A DNA stretch of 11,780 bases from CAJQQY01 sp964352225 (GTDB lineage Bacteria; Bacteroidota; Bacteroidia; Chitinophagales; Saprospiraceae), in contig CAYGRM010000207.1 of assembly GCA_964352225.1 (NCBI GenBank), positions 1 to 11,780 on the forward strand. Reading direction: 5' to 3'. Positions 6,947-11,780 of this stretch are shown here, piece after piece (position 1 is the stretch's first letter; each line of letters begins with the position of its first letter). A model generated the notes under the pieces. It did no database searches, was not told the origin of the DNA, and saw only the letters and a list, made by a program, of their open reading frames with translations. A program made the position numbers and the translations under genes.

Positions 6947-6986
6947 CCTTTAATCATCCCTCCTCCGAATTTCTTTTTTTAAATAC

Positions 6987-8336
6987 ATGAACAACCAGAT
7001 AAAAATGAACAAGCTCCTACAGGTGATGATTTTTTTCATCATTTTCTTTTTTTCCTGCACCCAAGACAAAATAACTAACCCCTTAGATAATGAAATCAAG
7101 GGAGCATTAGATATACTTGCCAAGACGAATAGTTATGATTATTATATTTTTCCAGAAAGTGATGATGTCCTTTCTCTGCCTAATCAAGATCCCAATAATC
7201 CAATTACCTTAGATAAGGTGAAATTAGGTCAACTCCTTTTTCATGAAACAGGTTTAGCTCAAGGCGCTTCTCAAGAAATTAGTTTAGAAACTTACTCTTG
7301 TTCTTCTTGTCACATTGCAAGTGCTGGTTTTACTCCGGGAAGAATGCAAGGAATCGCTGATGGAGGATTAGGTTTTGGGGCGAATCGCGAACTTTGGCAG
7401 ACTTATGACGAGAATGAAATAGATGCTCAGGGACTTCGTCCATTAACGATATTGAATGTTGGTTATATGGAAAATACTTTATGGAGCGGAATTTTTGGAG
7501 CACGTGGAGTTAATGAGGGAACGGAACATTTGTGGGGAAATGATCCGTTGTCGGAAGTCAATCATTTAGGATTTGAAGCTTTAGAATCTCAAAATATTGA
7601 AGGGTTAGGTTTACATCGATTAGAAATTACCGATAAGGTATTAGATGAATATGGCTATCGAGAACATTTTGATTTATGTTTTCCTGAAATTCCAGTAGAG
7701 GAAAGATATAGTGTAAAAACTGCAAGTTTTGCTTTAGGGGCATATTTAAGAAATGTTTTAGCCAATGAAGCTCCTTTGCAAAAATTTCTAAAAGGCGATA
7801 ATTCAGCTTTGACTGAGATGCAAAAAAGAGGTGCATTGTTATTTTTGGGAAAAGCAAGGTGTAGTACTTGTCATAATAGTCCTTCATTTGGAAATACAGA
7901 ATTTCATGCCTTAGGCACAGAAGATCTTTATCATCAAGGGGAAGCATTAAATACGGATGAAAGTGATACTAGGAATTTGGGACGTGGTTTTTTTACAGGA
8001 GAAGAAGAAGATAATTATGCCTTTAAAGTTCCACAATTATATAATATTGTGGACTATTCACATTTTTTTCATGGAAGCAGTAAGACTACAGTTCGAGAGG
8101 TTATTGATTTTAAAATAAATGCAAAATCAGAGAATAGTAATGTGGCTGATGAAAAACTTTCCCCCTATTTTAGAAAGCTTTATTTGTCTGAGGAAGAGGT
8201 AGAAGAACTAGTCGATTTTTTAGAAAATGGACTACGAGATCCAAATTTAGAGAGATATGTTCCACAGGAGGTGTTGTCTGGAAATTGTTTTCCAAACAAT
8301 GATCCATTCTCAAATTTCCAAACGGGATGTAATTAA
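6987..8336 (+). CDS. Di-heme cytochrome c peroxidase / MauG-family lipoprotein
   Basis: The 449-residue protein has two c-type heme motifs, CSSCH (105-109) and CSTCH (292-296), in the two-domain layout of bacterial cytochrome c peroxidases and MauG-like proteins. The first ends in SCHIASAGFTP, and the C-terminal domain has the family segments KARCSTCHNSPSFGNTEFHALG and FFHGSSKTTVREVIDF. An N-terminal hydrophobic stretch ends in FFFSC (Cys24), suggesting a lipoprotein facing the periplasm. A second in-frame ATG at 7005 would also leave a complete signal. The usual FWDGRA-like string is replaced by LWSGIFGARG, so the substrate may not be H2O2 alone; peroxide detoxification is the default expectation and MauG-type oxidation the alternative. 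The gene appears monocistronic, with a candidate FNR-type promoter before it and a terminator after it. Confidence 0.9.
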   Translation: MNNQIKMNKLLQVMIFFIIFFFSCTQDKITNPLDNEIKGALDILAKTNSYDYYIFPESDDVLSLPNQDPNNPITLDKVKLGQLLFHETGLAQGASQEISLETYSCSSCHIASAGFTPGRMQGIADGGLGFGANRELWQTYDENEIDAQGLRPLTILNVGYMENTLWSGIFGARGVNEGTEHLWGNDPLSEVNHLGFEALESQNIEGLGLHRLEITDKVLDEYGYREHFDLCFPEIPVEERYSVKTASFALGAYLRNVLANEAPLQKFLKGDNSALTEMQKRGALLFLGKARCSTCHNSPSFGNTEFHALGTEDLYHQGEALNTDESDTRNLGRGFFTGEEEDNYAFKVPQLYNIVDYSHFFHGSSKTTVREVIDFKINAKSENSNVADEKLSPYFRKLYLSEEEVEELVDFLENGLRDPNLERYVPQEVLSGNCFPNNDPFSNFQTGCN

Positions 8337-8375
8337 AATTTAGTTTAACATTTATGATTTGTTCACGTATAAAAG

Positions 8376-8410
8376 TCTTTCTGAATATTTTCAGAAAGAT
8401 TTTGTTTTTT
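8376..8410 (+). terminator. Rho-independent terminator of the peroxidase gene
   Basis: TCTTTCTGAA (8376-8385) and TTCAGAAAGA (8390-8399) form a perfect 10-bp stem with a TATT loop, followed directly by the T-rich tract TTTTGTTTTTT. It lies 40 bases after the stop codon. Confidence 0.85.
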
Positions 8411-8419
8411 GAACATGGG

Positions 8420-8466
8420 TAATCATTTCTAATCATAGCTAAATTGGAAAAGATAAACTATCTTTA
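8420..8466 (+). promoter_or_regulatory. Candidate promoter region of the TPR regulator gene
   Basis: TATCTTTA (8459-8466) matches TAnnTTTG except at the last base and lies 41 bases before the chosen ATG. Upstream, TAATCAT occurs twice (8420-8426 and 8430-8436) with a 10-bp period, as expected for two half-sites on one face of the helix. There is no well-spaced -33 TTG and no TGAT-N4-ATCA box, so this gene does not share the FNR-type arrangement of its neighbour. Confidence 0.35.
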
Positions 8467-8507
8467 AGATGCAAAACAAATAATCGCCATTTTAAGTGAA
8501 ATTTGAA

Positions 8508-10106
8508 ATGAGACTTATACTATTTTTACTACTATCCACTTTATCCATTTTTTCTTCCGCTCAAATAAAAAAAGATTCCGTATTAATTTTTTTGCAGGAC
8601 GAGTCGAAAGATACGACTCTTCGATTAGCTGCCCTTCGTCAATATTGTTCCAATGATTTCCTTTTCACTAATCCAAAAAAATCAATTCAATTCGCTAAAA
8701 TGGGAATTGAATTGGCAGAAGGTATACAGTCAAAAAGTGATCTAGCTTTTGGATGGTATTGCCTAGGAGTGACACATAATTATTTAGGGGAAACGCAGGA
8801 GGCTATCCTTTTTCAAAAACAAAGTATTGAAATAAGTGAAGAAATCAAGGATACTACTATGTTGACCAAGTCACTTAATAATTTAGGCAATATATATCTA
8901 AATCGGAGTGATTTTTCAAATGCCATAAATTGTTATCGAGACTGTCAAAAGTTGTTGGAGGAAAAAGGAAATGAAAGGGGAGTGGCCATTTGTAAAAATA
9001 ATATTGGATTGGTTTTTTATGATTTGAAGGATTATAAAAAGTCATTAGATTATCTAACTGCTGCTTTAGCAATATATAAAAAATTAGGAAGTGAAGGATC
9101 TCAAGCTAATACTTTGATTAATATTGGAACGGTTTATCGCATCAAAGAAGAATATGATCAAGCCTTGGAATATTATGAAACGGGACTTGACCTGAAAAAG
9201 AAAAATAATATTAAACATGGATTGGGAACCTGCTACAGCAATATAGGTTTGATTTATCGTGCAAAAGGGGAAGAGGAAAAAGCATTAGATTATTTCAAAT
9301 TAAGTATTGCCTTGCATCGTGAGATGAATTATAAAAAAGGGATCGCAAGAAATTTGATTCATTTAGGAGATTGGTATTTTCCTAACCAATTAGATTCAAC
9401 CATTTTTTATGCTTCAAGTGCCTTGACTCTAGCGGAACATTCCAAATATACTGCAGAAATTACTGATGCTGCTGAGCTACTTTTTAAATCTTATGACCAA
9501 CAGGAGAATTATAAAGAAGCCATGAAAATGCAAACTAAATTTCGAAACTTGAGGGACAGCATGCATAGTGCAAAAAGTCAGCGAGCTATTTTTAAAAGTG
9601 AATATAAGCTTGACGAAGATGAAAATGAGGAGAGTTTTGAAGAAAAGCTATTAAGCCAGCAAAATTGGAATAAGAATTTGCTTGTCTTCTTTTTAGGAGC
9701 AGCTGTTTTAACTATTCTTGCTCTTGGTTTTTTTATAAAAAAAAGGAAAAACAAGGATTTAAAAGAAAAAGAAAAATTGCTCCAACAAATTGAGGAATTA
9801 AAGAAAAATTTATCTGTTCAGTCTGTTGCCACTTCTCGGAATAACAAAAAAACATTTTCGTTAGATAAAGATAAAATAGAAAAAGCGATTGATAATCGAT
9901 TAGGTGAGTCTTCTTGGAAGATCTTAAACCTAATTTTTAATAACCCTTCGATTAGCAATAAAGAGATTGCTGAGCAAGTATCTCTGAGTGTTGAAGGAGT
10001 AAGTTCTTCTCTTCGAAGAATGTATCAAGCCTTTGAAATAGACTCCTCAAGCAACAAAAAAATCACCTTAATTATGAAAGCTACTCGCCTTTCTTTTGAA
10101 GATTAA
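8508..10106 (+). CDS. Membrane-tethered TPR transcription regulator with C-terminal HTH
   Basis: I take the ATG at 8508 (532 residues) because the signal peptide (ending FSSAQ) follows it at once; a GTG at 8496 would add four residues. The order is signal peptide, about six or seven tetratricopeptide repeats (about 75-350, e.g. LNNLGNIYLNRSDFSNAINC and CYSNIGLIYRAKGEEEKALD), a charged stretch, one membrane helix (about 391-411), a Lys/Glu-rich coiled coil, and a C-terminal helix-turn-helix (about 469-515) with NKEIAEQVSLSVEGVSSSLRR, resembling the HTH of LuxR-type regulators. This architecture is common in Bacteroidota and predicts a periplasmic sensing region joined to a cytoplasmic DNA-binding domain. 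No kinase or receiver domain is visible. The secreted carbohydrate-binding gene 175 bases downstream, with repeats in its upstream region, is the obvious candidate target. Confidence 0.88.
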   Translation: MRLILFLLLSTLSIFSSAQIKKDSVLIFLQDESKDTTLRLAALRQYCSNDFLFTNPKKSIQFAKMGIELAEGIQSKSDLAFGWYCLGVTHNYLGETQEAILFQKQSIEISEEIKDTTMLTKSLNNLGNIYLNRSDFSNAINCYRDCQKLLEEKGNERGVAICKNNIGLVFYDLKDYKKSLDYLTAALAIYKKLGSEGSQANTLINIGTVYRIKEEYDQALEYYETGLDLKKKNNIKHGLGTCYSNIGLIYRAKGEEEKALDYFKLSIALHREMNYKKGIARNLIHLGDWYFPNQLDSTIFYASSALTLAEHSKYTAEITDAAELLFKSYDQQENYKEAMKMQTKFRNLRDSMHSAKSQRAIFKSEYKLDEDENEESFEEKLLSQQNWNKNLLVFFLGAAVLTILALGFFIKKRKNKDLKEKEKLLQQIEELKKNLSVQSVATSRNNKKTFSLDKDKIEKAIDNRLGESSWKILNLIFNNPSISNKEIAEQVSLSVEGVSSSLRRMYQAFEIDSSSNKKITLIMKATRLSFED

Positions 10107-10117
10107 ATATAAAATCC

Positions 10118-10177
10118 TAGTGTTTGCGTGAACGGATACCCGTGCAATGTAGTGTTTGTAAGGGTTGTGTAGTGTTG
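10118..10177 (+). repeat. Direct repeats TAGTGTTTG upstream of the secreted protein gene
   Basis: TAGTGTTTG occurs at 10118-10126 and 10150-10158, and TAGTGTTG at 10170-10177. The 9-mer TGTAGTGTT is repeated at an exact 20-bp interval (10148 and 10168), about two helical turns. The repeats lie just upstream of a candidate promoter and immediately after the TPR-HTH regulator gene, as expected for a regulator binding array. Confidence 0.5.
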
Positions 10178-10190
10178 ATGTACCTCTATA

Positions 10191-10245
10191 TTGTAATAAA
10201 GTTTAGTTAGTTGATTAAGTTTAAGATGTTATTACATGATGTAAT
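10191..10245 (+). promoter_or_regulatory. Candidate promoter and leader inverted repeat of the secreted protein gene
   Basis: TTG (10191-10193) and TAAGTTTA (10216-10223) form a plausible -33 / -7 pair with 22 intervening bases, slightly longer than usual. Just downstream, in the predicted start-site/leader zone, ATTACAT-G-ATGTAAT (10231-10245) is a perfect inverted repeat around a single G, which suits a dimeric binding site better than an RNA hairpin. The coding start follows at 10282 with no Shine-Dalgarno. Confidence 0.4.
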
Positions 10246-10281
10246 GACGCCCTTTAATTAGAAACAAAATATCAACGTAAC

Positions 10282-11780
10282 ATGAAACGAACCGTATTAC
10301 TAACACTTTTATGCTTTTTAGCAATGACCAATTTTTCATATGCTCAATATGAAAATGTCGATTTTGAACCTGGAGGCCAAGGTGCTTCTTGGACATGGAT
10401 TATGGATTCCAATGCTGATAATCCCCCTCTCGAATTTATAGCAAACCCTGTAAGTGGTGGAATGAATACTACTCCGAATGTTGCAAAATTTACCGCAAGA
10501 TTAGCAGGAAATCCTTGGGCTTTGACCTATACAGATGACTTGGATGAGTTTCAATTTGATGCCACCAACACTACTGTAAAGATTATGGTTTACAAACCTA
10601 CTATTAGTAATGTTGGGATGAAGTTTGAGGGGCCGAGTGGAGCTATTGAAATTTTAGTCGCTAATACTGTAATCAACCAATGGGAAGAAATTACTTATGA
10701 CTTTTCAGGTCAAATAGGAAATACCTATAATAGAATGGTGATTATTCCTGATTTTGATTTTGGAAGAGCTCAAGAGAATATTATTTATTTTGACAATATT
10801 CAAATTCCTGAAGGGAACGTAGCACCGGCTCCAGAACCAACAGTTGGGGCACCTATTCCAATTCATGATGAAGTGGCAGATGATGTCATTTCCATATTTA
10901 GTGATAGTTATACGAATTTAGGAGGAGTTGATTTGAATCCAAATTGGGGACAACAAACTGTAACAACATTAGAGAATATTGCAGGTAATAATACATTGAA
11001 ATATGCCAACCTTAATTATCAAGGAACACAGTATCCTAATCAAGACGTTTCAGGACGTAATTTTGTGCATGTTGATTTTTGGACAGCTGATGCTACTGCT
11101 CTAAATTTTTATGTAATTAGTCCTGGAAATGAAATTGCGTATCCATTGACCATTATACCCAACCAATGGAATAGTATAGAGATACCATTGAGTGCTTATG
11201 ACCCTCCGGTAAATTTATCAGATGTTTTCCAATTTAAAGTAGATGGAAATGGAACAGTATTTTTTGACAATTTTTATTTCTACAAAGGAATGCCAGCTGC
11301 ACCTATTCCAATTCATGATGAAGTGGCGGATAATGTGATTTCCATATATAGTGATAGTTATACTAATGTTACACCAGTTGATTTGAATCCATTTTGGGGA
11401 CAACAAACGGTAGTAACCGAAGAGGTTATTGCAGGAAATAATACATTAAAATATTCGAATCTAAATTATCAAGGGACACAGTATCCTAATCAAAATGTTT
11501 CTGGTCAGAATTTTTTGCATGTTGATTTTTATACAGATGATGCAACTTCCTTACAGTTCTTTTTAATTAGTCCTCCACCAAATGGAGAATTACCTTATAC
11601 TTTAAACATAATTCCTGGTCAATGGAATAGTGTAGAAATACCTTTGAGTGCTTATCCTGCACCAGTAGATCTTACTAACGTATTCCAATTCAAAGTAGTA
11701 GGTAACGGAACAGTTTACTTTGATAATTTTTATTTCTATGAAGGAGTTTCTTCTACCGTGAGTGTTGAATTATGTGTAGA
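10282..11780 (+). CDS. Large secreted multidomain protein with tandem carbohydrate-binding-like modules, partial
   Basis: The frame opens at the ATG at 10282 and is still open at the right edge, giving at least 499 residues. A Sec signal peptide ends at NFSYA (cleavage before Gln22). The N-terminal domain (about 22-187) starts with YENVDFEPGG and ends with IIYFDNIQIPEG, a beta-sandwich pattern of carbohydrate-binding modules. Two near-identical modules follow (about 190-339 and 340-489), each running from APIPIHDEVAD through VISI.SDSYTN, NP.WGQQTV, NNTLKY, HVDF and PLSAY to VFFDNFYFY. I recall similar modules in Bacteroidota GH16-type laminarinases and in SusE/F-like glycan-binding lipoproteins. 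The family and any catalytic domain lie beyond the window, so function is limited to probable extracellular polysaccharide binding. The upstream TPR-HTH regulator fits a polysaccharide-use locus. Confidence 0.85.
   Translation, partial: MKRTVLLTLLCFLAMTNFSYAQYENVDFEPGGQGASWTWIMDSNADNPPLEFIANPVSGGMNTTPNVAKFTARLAGNPWALTYTDDLDEFQFDATNTTVKIMVYKPTISNVGMKFEGPSGAIEILVANTVINQWEEITYDFSGQIGNTYNRMVIIPDFDFGRAQENIIYFDNIQIPEGNVAPAPEPTVGAPIPIHDEVADDVISIFSDSYTNLGGVDLNPNWGQQTVTTLENIAGNNTLKYANLNYQGTQYPNQDVSGRNFVHVDFWTADATALNFYVISPGNEIAYPLTIIPNQWNSIEIPLSAYDPPVNLSDVFQFKVDGNGTVFFDNFYFYKGMPAAPIPIHDEVADNVISIYSDSYTNVTPVDLNPFWGQQTVVTEEVIAGNNTLKYSNLNYQGTQYPNQNVSGQNFLHVDFYTDDATSLQFFLISPPPNGELPYTLNIIPGQWNSVEIPLSAYPAPVDLTNVFQFKVVGNGTVYFDNFYFYEGVSSTVSVELCV
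10849..11745 (+). repeat. Tandem 450-bp intragenic duplication (two modules)
   Basis: The second copy begins at 11299, exactly 450 bases after the first. The opening 29 bases are identical and long near-identical blocks continue throughout. Differences are spread along the unit and mostly keep the frame; the second copy has a slightly longer loop (SPPPNGELPY against SPGNEIAY). The high DNA-level similarity points to a recent duplication or ongoing gene conversion. Confidence 0.9.

Noticed and set aside
7627..7947. Complement-strand open frame of 106 codons inside the peroxidase gene
   Set aside because: It overlaps an intact heme-protein frame including the second CxxCH motif, and its translation has no domain-like pattern.
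8496..8507. GTG start for the TPR regulator
   Set aside because: The ATG at 8508 directly begins the signal peptide; the extra four residues add nothing recognisable, although the two cannot be fully separated without 5' data.
10118..10177. Possible CRISPR array
   Set aside because: The repeats are only 8-9 bases, unevenly spaced (32 and 20 bp), and no cas gene is present.
11218..11406. Complement-strand open frame inside the secreted protein gene
   Set aside because: It lies within the clear tandem-module coding frame and has no independent support.

Overview
The window looks like a chromosomal segment of a low-GC member of the Bacteroidota. The support is AT-rich DNA, starts without Shine-Dalgarno sequences, promoter elements resembling the Bacteroidota TAnnTTTG type, a Sec-type lipoprotein nitrous oxide reductase of the clade II ('atypical') kind, and a TPR/membrane/HTH regulator next to a multidomain carbohydrate-binding protein. 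Genus cannot be read with confidence; a Cytophagia or Saprospiria relative would fit.

Region 1 (1-6696) is a nos cluster for respiratory reduction of N2O to N2. A lipoprotein c-type cytochrome (complement, cut by the left edge) is divergent from nosZ. Downstream of nosZ, after a strong terminator-like hairpin, come an unnamed four-helix membrane protein, nosL (copper-chaperone lipoprotein), nosD (periplasmic beta-helix), nosF (ABC ATPase) and nosY (ABC permease). No nosR or nosX is present in the window, as in other clade II clusters, so electrons probably reach NosZ through quinol-oxidising complexes and c-type cytochromes such as the divergent one. The nosL-nosD gap holds two repeat-like structured elements. 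nosD contains a run of ten Ns.

Region 2 (6697-8411) holds three successive hairpins and then a di-heme cytochrome c peroxidase/MauG-family lipoprotein gene followed by its own terminator.

Region 3 (8412-11780) holds a predicted membrane-tethered transcription regulator (periplasmic TPRs, one helix, cytoplasmic HTH), an intergenic region with direct repeats and a candidate promoter, and the start of a large secreted protein. That protein has an N-terminal beta-sandwich-like domain and two near-identical 150-residue modules, and it runs off the right edge. This looks like the edge of a polysaccharide-use locus.

The most interesting regulatory signal is that three genes (the divergent cytochrome, nosZ and the peroxidase) each carry a TGAT-N4-ATCA palindrome, an FNR/Crp-family core. 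In every case its centre lies exactly 29.5 bp before the first base of a TAnnTTTG-like element, which places the site near -41.5. This suggests a shared low-oxygen or nitrogen-oxide regulon linking N2O respiration to a periplasmic peroxidase.
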